Shown here piece after piece: positions 21,706-32,072 of a DNA stretch of 64,000 nt. Under the pieces are notes generated by a model. It was not told the DNA's origin and did no database searches. It worked only from the letters and a program-made list of their open reading frames with translations. How positions within the stretch are numbered: position 1 is the stretch's first letter; each line of letters begins with the position of its first letter. A program made the translations under genes and the position numbers. The DNA is from Cerioporus squamosus (lineage: Eukaryota > Basidiomycota > Agaricomycetes > Polyporales > Polyporaceae), in assembly GCA_022592435.1 (NCBI GenBank), contig JABYQS010000043.1, positions 177,465 to 241,464 of the forward strand, written 5' to 3'.

Positions 21706-24208
21706 TCAGGCCGCGTCGTCGGGCATGACGAATTTCGCATGAAGCCCAGGCCACTGAGGCGCAAGCTCCATGTAGGGGTCGCGGTCGCGGCACAGGTGCT
21801 TGGCCACGAACATGGTATGGTAGAACGACTGTAATTATATTCAGGGACAGTGTCCTTGGTACCCGTGAGATGCACGTACCAAGCCAAGAATGTTGGGCCA
21901 GCCCGTCTTCGTTGGCCATATTAAGCCCATACCCTCGTCATTGGCCACGAACGCGCGGGCCGGTCCGCGCACGGTCACCTCAGTGCCTGCCTTGTTGACG
22001 AAGTCGTACTCCACCGCGCACCAATCCAACTTCTCGTTTGTCTCCGGTGACGAGTCTTCAGTCACGAAGTAGGGCGCCGCATCCTTCACGGCGCCTTCTC
22101 GGGTGGCTGTGAAGATCTTCTGGGAGAGATGCTGGGCGGCGTCGGCTGGAAAGTAAGACAGTGCGGTTCCTGACCCCGTAACGAATGGTGTGAGTTATCA
22201 GTCAAGGTAGTATAAGGAGAGCGAGATTCGGAACCATCAACACGTACCAGTGTCAACGACGAAGAGCTGGTCGTTGAGCTCAATGACTCCATCCTCCCGG
22301 AGTTCGACTTCAAGTGGAATGTGGTAGGGATTCCACCGCTTGATGGTCATAATCCGGATGCGGCGAAGTTTCACCATCCAATTACCGGGGCGGGTGTCTG
22401 TGGCGTATACATCGATCTTCTTGAAGGAAACGTTGGGCAAAATCGAAGGCCACCGGTTGAAGATCAGGTAGCTCGGCCACATTCTGTCAGCGTGAGCTGT
22501 AAGGGTGCATATCAACGGAGTGAGTGGCACGTTGTACGTACCTCGGAATCTTGCCCACAGGACGCTCCTTGACCGTGTACCGCAAGGCGAAGTATAAGAT
22601 TATCTCCTCCCTGGGCTACAGTCCGAGTCGCTGTCATGATCTAGCGGATTCGACGAGGAAGAAGACGCCACTCACGTTCTTTGGCCGGGGCAGGACTGTT
22701 GCCAGAACGCTCAGGAAGCTCTACAAGGCAGTAATAAGTAACACGCGTTGGTAAAGTCACACAGCGGCGTACCGGACAGTCGGGCGCGAAGGCACGTTGA
22801 TAACTGGGAGTCATGAGTAAGCGGCAATGAAAGAGGATAGATCAGACAAGCACCTACTCCATTGTCCCAAACCCGAGAAGACCGTCGAAGTCTTCGAGTA
22901 CCGCGAGAGCGCGTGTGCACGCGTAGAGTATCTCAAATGTGTACCGTAGGGGGAGAGCGTCCTTCTCTACCTTCTTGCCCCACTTGAAGCAGTCCTGCAG
23001 CTCGACTTCCATGGGAGCTGTGGCGACGCGTACCACTGCATCAAATCAGCATATAGCATAACATGGTAGGATGATGCTCGACTGCTCACATCCCATGCTA
23101 TCGTCGATATACTTGACATATGGTGGCAGTGGAGGGGGATATGTCTTCTGTCTAGGAGGAGGAGGGCTTACGCCGAAGGCATACACTTTACTCAACGGCA
23201 CGGTTCGCTTGGGGAATGAACTGATAGTGTAAGCAGATCTCTGAGGATCGTCCTCATCGACGACAGCCAGTTCAAGGAGGTGCGGGCTGTAAAGCCATCT
23301 GTGATAAGTTCACGGTCACAATGGGAATGGAGCGACAACGTCATATGGTGAGAGGATGGGACTCACGAGTCATTCGAACCTGCACGCAGTCGTCAATGGA
23401 TGCCAAACACCATCACATCAGTGGCAGATCCTACCTGTGTCGATCTCGACCTTGAACAGGGTGTCGTCACGACCACCGCTGAAACCGGGATGTTCCTGGG
23501 TTGCGCTCTACAGGCGATGAAACTCAGGGTGGTAGATATTGTTGAGTCTGACATACCATGAATAGCCTGTAAGTGTGCGCTATACGGATCGACGTTACAA
23601 TGTCAGTGCTTCCATAGCACGTATATGCTGGACCGGAGGCTCACCTTTCTTGGCCCGTTCTATGGCTCTCGTAGTAAGTAGCGTTTGATCGATGGCGCCG
23701 AGAGTCATGTATCGTCCGTTGTAGGCCAGTATCATGTCCCCGTCCGCTGAGACTCTAGAGTGGCTCACAAACTCGTCGACTGGTAATGTCACCTTCTTGA
23801 GCTGGTCCGAGAGCTCTGTCGCAACATCTAGAGTCGCCTACAAGACGCATGCGGTCAGTTTTCTTCGACCAAGTCTCTGGCAGACAACAATGCAATATAC
23901 CTCTGAACGTGCCGAGGCTTCTTCGTACAAGGTAGACCCCGCTGTATCGGCATCAGCAGCCTCATCGTCGATATTCTGATCACTCGCAACCCCAAAGATG
24001 TCGTCACTAGTGTTGAGGGTTACGGAGTAGGAGAGGCCTTTGCGCAAGGCATCGGCGATACGCTGCGGACGACTCGTCAACTATAACCGGCATTCTCCCG
24101 CAATACTTGACATACACGCTCGAGCGAGCTAGCGTCTGGTAGAGGTGCCGACAGGCGCAGGACGATGGGAGCATCTTCGGGGTCACAATCCTGAGGTTGG
24201 GTGGCCAT
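21706..24208 (-). CDS. Pepsin-like aspartic peptidase (A1 type), no signal peptide
   Basis: Fourteen exons on the minus strand: 24208-24116, 24080-23901, 23837-23645, 23566-23557, 23505-23435, 23379-23367, 23298-23090, 23035-22858, 22803-22773, 22720-22676, 22615-22542, 22483-22248, 22169-21880 and 21828-21706. Together they give 581 residues with consistent phases. The first catalytic motif DTGSNDSW is assembled from three exons, one of only 13 nt. The second catalytic motif is DTGTALSYFP, and DGLLGFG matches the conserved A1 flap-distal loop. These are the hallmarks of pepsin-like aspartic proteases. The N-terminus (MATQPQDC) has no hydrophobic signal, and there is no C-terminal membrane or GPI segment, so an intracellular location or unusual export is implied. 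The 10-nt and 13-nt exons are inferred from motif continuity. Alternative splicing in the middle (exons 9-11) is possible. Confidence 0.8.
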
Positions 24209-25314
24209 GATGCAGAGTCGATGTGGTGAGGGGAGGTACGCCAAACGCCAGAACACCTCAGTGCACCTTTATATCCAGTAGTCATCGGAGTTTTCGTTAT
24301 CTCCTCGAGCGTAGAGGTACGGAGCAGAGATGCCCCACATACGCAAGTCGGTCTGCTACTGCCAGCGTTAGTGATGGACGGATACGAAGGATGTCGGGGT
24401 CCGACAGAAATCATGGGCGCATCACAGAAGCACGAAAGCTTGCAATAGTGTGCACATACAGTAACAAAAAGAAACAGTCCTCATGTCGCAAGGGCCGGTG
24501 AGAAATGAACGTGCCCCACACAATGGCAAGGAAGGTCAACTGATCGACGCAGTGCCAGAGAGCGACCTTACAAGGCCAAGCAGGAGTGTGTCCTATCCTG
24601 CCCGGGCGTCGGATCTCTATTGTACAGACAACCAAGAGGCCGAGGTTCGGGTAGTTCCACTGAAAGCTCTGACTCGCATGCGTGCGACCCGGGCGACTCG
24701 AAAGCCATCTGAGCCAACAAAACACAAGAAGATCAGCAGTGGCGCCTTCTCGCGCTTCCAAGTACCAGAATCTACGACTTCTCAACCACCATGTGTTTCC
24801 GAAACCAGTGCAGCCGCGCGCGCAGGAACGACACCATACGGTGCGGCGGTGGATGCACCCTCGAACACGCACACCTCGTGTCAATCATCCATTTGTGCGC
24901 ATCAAGAGTCTGAACAAGGCTGAGCTCGATGAATCCGTGTATCAGGATCCAGCAGAACGGTGCGATGATGAATGCTGGCGCGAACGAAGACACACACTGC
25001 CTCATATTGCCTGCGATAATCGGACCAGAGAAATTGCAGTGAGTACTCACCTAGTTCGTAATTTGCGTCGCCGTGGCTGCTAGATGGTCCGGTTGAGGAC
25101 GTTAGAATCGGGTTGTCTGAGTCACAGCGCCGCAGTGCCAGTGTGGCGACGGCAGCCTGTCGAACGGGTCCCGCGAGGAGAACATCCAGGGTCTGCGTAA
25201 CGGGGTGTAATGATGCCCAAGCTGAAGCTGAATTTGGGGAGACAGAGCAGATGCATATACCGATACCGGCCGCCTCGAGGTAAACGTCGAGGCCGGCTTG
25301 AGGTCAGCGCAGAG
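24209..25314. other. Spacer upstream of the peptidase gene
   Basis: No gene recognised. Open frames of up to about 150 codons on both strands lack motifs and splice support. The part next to 24208 should contain the peptidase promoter. Confidence 0.4.
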
Positions 25315-25316
25315 TA

Positions 25317-25515
25317 GGGCTGCTCAATTCTGGTCGGTCGCTCGGTCGGTCGGTCGCTGAGTGAGCGCTCCAGAGGTGATGGGAGACTAGGCGAGACTGC
25401 CGACGTCGCCTCCTTCCTACTTGAGTCTCGCTAGACTCGGCTATAGGCTTCATCAATGCGTTCTGCGACCAGCGACCAGCGACCGACCGACCGACCGACC
25501 AGAATTGAGCAGCCC
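25317..25515. mobile_element. MITE-like element with long terminal inverted repeats
   Basis: A 199-bp element begins GGGCTGCTCAATTCTGG and ends with the exact reverse complement, followed inward on both sides by a run of GGTC/CGGTC units (about 20-25 nt). The inverted ends are therefore some 35-40 nt long. It is flanked by TA on each side (25315-25316 and 25516-25517), as expected for a TA target duplication of Tc1/mariner-like insertion. There is no open frame of note inside, so it would be non-autonomous. The family name is inference; the TIRs are directly visible. Confidence 0.7.
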
Positions 25516-25517
25516 TA

Positions 25518-25999
25518 GTCTGAACTCGCCTCCCCTGGGCGTCTCTATATCGGGCTGTGTTAGGCGCTCACGACGCGCAAGGTGACCGCACTGCAACGGA
25601 CGCATCCTTTCCGCCCTGCTGAAATCCTGGCAAAATGGTAACGTTACTTGATTCCGCCAGGTGGGATATCTTATGTTTACGAGACGATAAGCCTCCAAGG
25701 AAAGTCTCGTTTAGGGAGGGTTGGAAGGCTTATAGACCTATTGTGGCAAGTGTAAGGGGGTTACGTGCAATGTTTTAGAGATAGCAAAACTCTTACTTTC
25801 AGCAATCCAATTTCTATGCCTTTACTAACCCCGGAAAGGATGCTTTCTTTGCAGTGCCGTTTACAACGACCGTGACCACCATTGTCCCGTCAAGACACTG
25901 CGGCGACATACACTCTCCGCGGTCGATCCTCTCGCGTTTCTTTCGCTGCTGCGAGCACCATACAGCATACTTATCTGGCGTGTTGAGACGGCCACTGGC
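25518..25999. other. Spacer before the F-box gene
   Basis: No coding feature seen; it presumably contains the promoter of the F-box gene. Confidence 0.4.
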
Positions 26000-27776
26000 A
26001 TGACTACCGTGGGTGCACCTGAGCGTATATCGTCGGTGTTTTGCCTCCTTTCCACGCGGTTCCATGGCTAAGCTCATCACCCAGACTTCAGGCGTTGAAT
26101 TTGGATATCCTTGAGATTGTATTCTCAGCTTTAGCAGTACAAGACCTGTGCTCGCTGTCGGTATGCTGCAAATGGCTCCGGCTTGCCTGCGTGCCTTTCC
26201 TCTTCCGAAGCCTTACTGTTAAGCTGTATCGCCCTCTCCATCGAGACAGGTTGATCAATAGCTCAATCTGGCCTTACATTCGGTGTGTCCTATTTTCTAT
26301 AGAACGATCAAACAGCTTACTCGACGTCACAGATCACTGACACTCGTCGACATGTGTCCTGATGCCGGTGCGCCGGAAAGAAGCGAAGAGGAGCTCACCA
26401 CCTACCGGCCGCTACGGTTTGCGGAGGACCTTTTGACTTGCGGCGTCTTTGATCCGCAAGTCCTGGACGACTTGATGGCTAACATGACCGGTCTCGGGGC
26501 ATTGACATTCGACCTCCCCAGTGGCGGCGTTGTCCCTCATGGCCTGCCGTGGAAGGCTCTCAAAGTCGTCTTATCATCCACATGTCTTCGTGAGCTTGCT
26601 CTGACATGCCTCCGAACCACTCTCCAATGTCCGACGGACTGGCCAACAGAGCTGCACGCTCTCGCCACCATGTCTCTTCCTCCCCTCACCGCGCTGAAAT
26701 ACATCCTCGACCCATACCGCCAAGCCCCACGTGCCTACCCCTCGGAGACGGACGTTATGAACAAGTTGGCAGAGAGGCTTCACGGATCTCTTGTCGCGTT
26801 GGAGCTACCGATAGAGTCGGCCAACCTGCATTCCATGTCTCGCGTTCAGTGGCCGCACCTGGGCGAGCTCCGCCTTATGGGAGAGTTCTCTCCACCCCCT
26901 CCCCTCACACTCGTTTCCGTTCTGTTCAACATGCCACGACTCCGCTTGCTTGAGCTGAAGCTTACACCACTCGCAGGCTCAGACATGCCGCCAATCTGGC
27001 CGCCCGGATATGTCACTGCGATTGAAGGCTGTCCATCGTTCGAGCTCGAGACGCTCACCCTCTCATACCCTCACGCTCACGACGAGTTTTTCTCCCATCT
27101 CTCACCCACCGTGCGCAATCTGTCGTTGCGTTGCTGGCCCCACTACAGCACATACCAGTGGACGTACGCCGACCGCTACAAATGGATGATCGAAGGCCGA
27201 GAATGGCATTGTTCTGTCCAGTCGTCATCGTCATTGCTCCGCATCCTGGAGAACTGTGGCCCGACACCCCTCCAGAATCTGGAGATTGAATATAGTGCAG
27301 ATCACAGAGATACTTCGCTCTTATCGCACATCGCTGTCGCTTTCCCAGCGTTGATATCCCTGAAGATATACCGTTATAGAGCGAACGGCGATGCTACCGT
27401 ACCAGTTGTGAGTGTCATACTTGACCTCGCCCTCTTTGTCTGTTGAGCCTGCGCATTACAGGAAGCGATCGCCCAAGAATTGTCGGCTCTCAAGTCACTC
27501 AGGACCCTCCGGCTTCACTTGGACTTCGCAGACACGCCAGAGAGGACTATGCCCAGCCGATGGAGCGGAGACCTGTGGTACAATCGGACAGAACTGACCG
27601 AGTTCCTCAGGGGCCGTTTGACAGACACGGCACGCGTGTTCGCGCGCCTCCTTGCTCAGTCACTAGAATCGATCTGGTTGTTGCGCCCAGCGGATGGTCA
27701 GTCGAGCTGGAAAGGGTTCCGCGTCACGCCTGCCGGAAGTGCCGGAAGCCCGGATGCGCAGGTTGCACTGATGTGA
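26000..27776 (+). CDS. F-box-like protein with leucine-rich C-terminal region
   Basis: Proposed exons are 26000-26031, 26085-26282, 26333-27407 and 27462-27776, giving 539 residues. Near the N-terminus LNLDILEIVFSAL followed by CCKWLRLACVPFLFRSL is the F-box pattern, which binds Skp1 in SCF ubiquitin ligases. The rest has irregular leucine-rich segments (PRLRLLELKLTPL, PTPLQNLEIEY, LKSLRTLRLHLDF) that in such proteins form the substrate-binding side. The middle and last exons are secure. The start is uncertain: no ATG lies in the exon containing the F-box, and the ATG at 26000 with a weak gtcggt donor is the simplest solution that keeps the frame. The paralogous relic at 35737-37560 shares the intron before the last exon. 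Confidence 0.75.
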
Positions 27777-28147
27777 ACGCTCCGGCTGCGAGGTGCACGC
27801 TTCCCTCCTCTAGATCTGGCGTTCGACTTCGGAAACTAACACATGCTCTCAGATGAACACAACGTCGCTCAACAGTGTGGTTGCGGCAACGCGGATGAGG
27901 TCAAGCAGCCTTAGGGTCGGTGGATGAGCTCGCAAGGCGTGCAGCTGTTTAGTGCTCCTTCGAGGCGATCCGGATGTAGACGAGCTTCACAATGCAACTT
28001 TGTATACAACGCGAGAGTTCGGACGTACGAACACAATTCTCTTCATACCAGTACATCAGTGCGGCAATATTCGGACAAGCCTCACACAAGTACAACCCAA
28101 CTCGCGACCTTCACGCGGATACGCTATCCACGAATACCAATCGGACA
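27777..28147. other. Convergent 3' spacer
   Basis: It separates the 3' ends of the F-box gene (plus) and the MDR reductase (minus). Nothing coding is recognised. Confidence 0.4.
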
Positions 28148-29755
28148 TCACTCGTCAGCGACCACGACGGAACACTTTCCGAAGTTCTTCCCGCTCAAGA
28201 CGTCGACAAGCGCCTTGCCAGCGTTCTCCAATCCGCGCACGACATCGTCCTTGTACTTGAGCTCTCCGCTGGCGACGCGGGGCGGGAAGGTCCGGTAGAA
28301 GTCTTCGATGTACTTGGGCATCAGCGAGAGGAACAAGAAGCCGTGGAACGTGATCTCGCGCCAGACGAGCTGCTGGAGGTTCTTGACGTTGTACGGCTCG
28401 CTCGTGTTGTAGTTCGAGATCATGCCGCAGATCTACGTTGGCGTTGGTAACCGGCATGAGGGTCAGCGTACCAATTTATGGAGTACTACGTGGATGGACG
28501 TACGACGAAGTGAGCCTTCTGGGCAGCGAACTCGAGAGCAGCCTCGAGGGACTCGCCGCCGACGTTGTCCCAGTAGCTGCGAGGCGGGCTCAGTGCCAAC
28601 GAGCTTCGAGGGGACGTCAAGGACGATGAACGTACATCTGGACAGGACCTTCTTTCTTCAGCACCTCCCGCGTGCTCGTGGTCTTGTAGTTGAAGACGAC
28701 GTCCGCGCCAAGGGAGCGCACGAACTCAACCTTCTCTTCTGAGCCTGCGGACGCGATGACTTTCAGGCCCTCCGCCTTGGCGAGCTGCACTACGATTCTG
28801 CGCAAACGTCAGCAAGTGAGGTACAGAATTCGCTTGGGAGACGTACGATCCGACAGCGCCTGAGAGAAGGAAGAAGGTTACACCTCGGATCGAGGGAGGG
28901 ACATAAGTTGGACGTACCAGATGCAGCTGTGACGAACACGACGTCGCCCTGAACGTTGATTGATTAGAACACGACATGTCATGATGAATCAAGAAGTATC
29001 TGCACCTTTTTCACATACGGGTGTGCGTACTCCAACCAACCGTGGTGTGCGGTCTGGCCTGGGGTGTCGTCTCAGCAGACGTCGCAAACTTAGATGACTT
29101 GGACTACTTACCGGGCATCCCGCAAATGCCAACGTACTTGTACAACGGAAGCTTCTCCTTGTTCTCCAGAACCCTCATGTGGGGCTCCTGAGGGGAGATA
29201 ACGTATTCCTGGAACGCTGATAGAGTTCAGTTGCAATGCAGCCAGTAGGAACAGCATCAAACCTACGAAATATCCCGTAGACGATGTCGCCTGGCTTCAT
29301 CGCTGCATTCTCCGACCGCAGAACCTTGCTAACCGCCCAGCCGTTCAGCCTGATAGGAGTGTGAGTGCGTGTGCAGCAGCAATTTCTCATGCAGCTTACG
29401 GCTCTCCGACTTTGTAGAGTCCCTGTTGTTCGAAGTCGCCGTTAGCCCCCACTCGGACACTCGGGCACTAAGGAACATACCAAGTAGAAGTCGACACTGG
29501 GGTCCTGCATCTTCCGCCTCATGTATGGGTCGACTGAGACGACAAGGATCTTGAACAGTATTCCTCCGTTGAGCGGAGCGTTCTCAAGGTCGATCGTCTG
29601 CGACTCGTCGTAGTCATATGTCTTCCCAGGGACGGGAAAGCCTGTGTAGACCAGTCGGCGAACATCAGCCACGCCTCGAAAGTGAAGGGAAAACTTCATA
29701 CGGCACCTTCAGGAACTTCCTTGTACACGACTCGTGCGTTCTTGACTGGGGCCAT
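28148..29755 (-). CDS. PTGR1-like NADP(H)-dependent alkenal/quinone reductase (MDR)
   Basis: Eleven exons (29755-29707, 29641-29481, 29422-29400, 29349-29267, 29216-29112, 29058-29006, 28948-28918, 28859-28847, 28797-28636, 28576-28504, 28432-28148) give 345 residues, the usual size. The order of motifs is that of zinc-independent medium-chain reductases of the leukotriene B4 dehydrogenase/alkenal reductase group: VSVDPYMRRKMQD, GQTAHHGWLE, VTAASGAVGSIVVQLAK (the Rossmann nucleotide loop), YWDNVGGESLEAAL, HFVICGMISNYN and a C-terminal WREITFHGFLF. No catalytic or structural zinc ligands are seen. Such enzymes reduce the C=C bond of alpha,beta-unsaturated carbonyls with NADPH, often in detoxification, and act in the cytosol. 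The loop GAVGS is carried by a 13-nt exon. The exact substrate is unknown. Confidence 0.9.
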
Positions 29756-30503
29756 TGCAGCTACGTGGGGGAAAGATGAAAGGGATGATGAGAGGACACG
29801 GTGTCCCAGGCATCCTTATATACATCGCACCGTCCTTGACATAGAACGTCACAACCGTGGGGAGAGAACCCTCCGGTGCTGCCGGAGGCCCAACAGTGCT
29901 TGCCATCTGTTGAGGAAGAAGGTTCACGAACTCTACAGCATATGGAAGCGCCGGCCCTGCAGGCATCAAGCGGGCACCACGGCACCCGCCTGGGTCCCAA
30001 GTCCGCGATAGGTAGTGATATGGACATCATAGGGGGCTTGTTCTTTGACTACTCCTCCAGCCGGTGCGTCATATGTTGGTATGAATTGATGCCCACGACG
30101 ATCGGTCGGGTAGCGAACGACACGAGCCCGAGTGCGCGATGGAAATACCGACTAACCTGCTGGCCGAGGGGCCGAGTCTTCCATCTCATCGAACATCGAG
30201 GTTGACACCAGAGATTGATACGAACACTTACGAATCCTCGGGAACTCGGCAGATCCCTATACTTTGGCGCTGCTCCTGCATCCAGCTCTTGCGGAGTCCT
30301 GCAGTCAAAGCTGCGGAATGCCCAGGCATTCTGTAACCTCTTAACCCCGTGCCCAGAACCGGTGAACGATTGTATAGTCCTCTCTGCGTCTCATCATGTA
30401 CAAGATTCCTGACTCTGAGACGTGTCAGGATAAGAGTGCACTGCGCCGGCAGAGACGGGCTCACCTGTGATAGTATCGTACAACGTAACGTGTTCCTCGC
30501 AAC
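29756..30503. other. Spacer between MDR reductase and ankyrin-MYND gene
   Basis: It holds the upstream region of the reductase and the 3' side of the MYND gene. No coding motif is recognised in the short open frames. Confidence 0.4.
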
Positions 30504-31571
30504 CTAGACAGCAGCCGGCTTGCATATCGTCTTGTGATGTAGCCAATCACCCTTCTGACACGGACCAGGCGAGCAGTACCTCGCAGTCTTGCACCGGGAG
30601 CAGGCCAGCAGTCGCACGTCGCCACGGGGCTCGCGTCCACAGAAGGTACAGATGCGGTCGCCAAGACGCTTGCGCCGGCGGTCCTCGTCGTCCACGACCT
30701 TCCAGTGCTCCAGCTGCATCCCGCGAGCAGCCCGCCTTGACATATCGACGTTCCTGCGCGCAGTCTGTCCATCCGAGTCCTTGATGTCGAGATTGCCGCC
30801 GTGCTCGAGGAACCACTGCAGCGCAGCTGCGGCCTTCCGGACAACTTCTTTGTTCCGCGTGTCCCAGATCATCGTGATTTCGTGCGCAGGGGTGCCTCCA
30901 TATCTGTTCCTGTTGGTGACTACGCCGCCGGCGTCGTACAGCATCTGCGCGTATTCAGGGTCAAAGGCGGGCTTGGTCGAGATCGAGTGGTGGAGCGCGG
31001 TCGAGCCTGAGAGGTCGATGCCGTCCACGGGAACCTTGACTTCGTCGATGAGCCACCGAGCCACTTGGAGATGTTGAGTCCGTCGAGGGGGGTTGATGAG
31101 TGTGCAGAGCAGGATGAGGTTGTATATGGTGACACGAGTCGGTCCCCAGCGCATGCGGTAGATCTCCTGAGCAGCTGAAGCACGCGCGGCTTCGTCGGTG
31201 GCGGAGATGCGGTATCTTGCGACACTCTCTGCGTGCAGCAACTTCAGGCCATCGAGGTCGCCCATCATGACCGCCCCTCCAAATACGTCGAGGTCGCGAG
31301 ATGGCTCCATCCTGTTGTTGGAAAAGAAGGTGCGTAGCCTCTGAGATTCCGCTCCCGAGAGGATCTCGTTCCTACGGGCACGGCTCATTACAAGTTGTGA
31401 CCCAACGCAAATAGCTGTACAAGACGTACGTTTTCATCAGCTCGTCCAGGGACCTGGAGCTAGTGAGTGCCATGGAATGTCGGGCGGAACAAAGAACCAG
31501 ACAAACCTGCCTCCACCCGGCGAGCCGGGAGGCACTGCCAGTGTAGCGAGGAGCCGTTCCATGTCTGCCAT
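30504..31571 (-). CDS. Ankyrin-repeat protein with C-terminal MYND zinc finger
   Basis: Exons 31571-31507, 31459-31430 and 31383-30504 give 324 residues. The middle has degenerate ankyrin repeats: LSGSTALHHSIS, then NRYGGTPAHEI, then HGGNLDIKDSDGQTARR. The C-terminus is a MYND finger, CTFCGREPRGDVRLLACSRC followed by YCSPGPCQKGDWLHHKTIC; all the metal-binding Cys/His positions are present. MYND domains bind short Pro-rich peptides, so an adaptor or regulatory role is likely. The start MADMERLL gives a short N-terminal exon, and both introns (47 and 46 nt) keep phase. This architecture is common in basidiomycetes; no specific function can be assigned. It is transcribed away from the phosphate transporter gene, with a 501-bp spacer between start codons. 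Confidence 0.85.
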
Positions 31572-32072
31572 TACAGGTCTTGGTCTTGAAGATGTTCGAA
31601 GTTGAGCTTGGTAGATGGTGTCTGGAAGATGCAAGAAGCTTGGTGACTCGTGGTTGGCTTTGAAGTTCAGGTCAGGGGATGGAGGTGGTAAGTAAGTAAG
31701 GACTCAGGAGGCAAAGGAGGTTCGGAAAGGTACAACACGCGCTTCGGGTTAGGGTTAGGAAATGTGCCGCGATATGCATCCTTAGTGTCTTACCGCTTGC
31801 CGTACTACTACTACATGTCGCCCGAGTACTACTAGTACTGAACCTCTGAGTCACATCACCTCTGCACTGGTGGTGGTTATCTCTCTGTCGTCAGACTCAC
31901 ACTCTCGTTTCAACTGAAGCCCTCGACTGCGGCCGGCGTATCTGTGACTCGGACGCGACTGCGAGGATCCAGCACCACGCCGTATACAGGCCCGAACCTG
32001 GACGGGCACGAGCAGATCCCTCTTAGGCCGCTCGTCCGACCTGTTCCAAACCTTGACCTTTCACGGTTCGCC
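31572..32072. promoter_or_regulatory. Shared divergent promoter region with a double TTAGGG-type box
   Basis: This 501-bp region separates the starts of the ankyrin-MYND gene (minus) and the phosphate transporter (plus), so it must contain both promoters. It includes GGTTAGGGTTAGG at 31747-31759, two telomere-type units of the kind bound by Tbf1/TRF-like factors in other fungi. Function is inference; the box is seen directly. Confidence 0.4.

Noticed and set aside
22700..22858. Peptidase exon 8 ending at the gtgctt donor
   Set aside because: That choice places a TAG in frame; the gtaggt donor three bases earlier keeps an open, phase-consistent chain.
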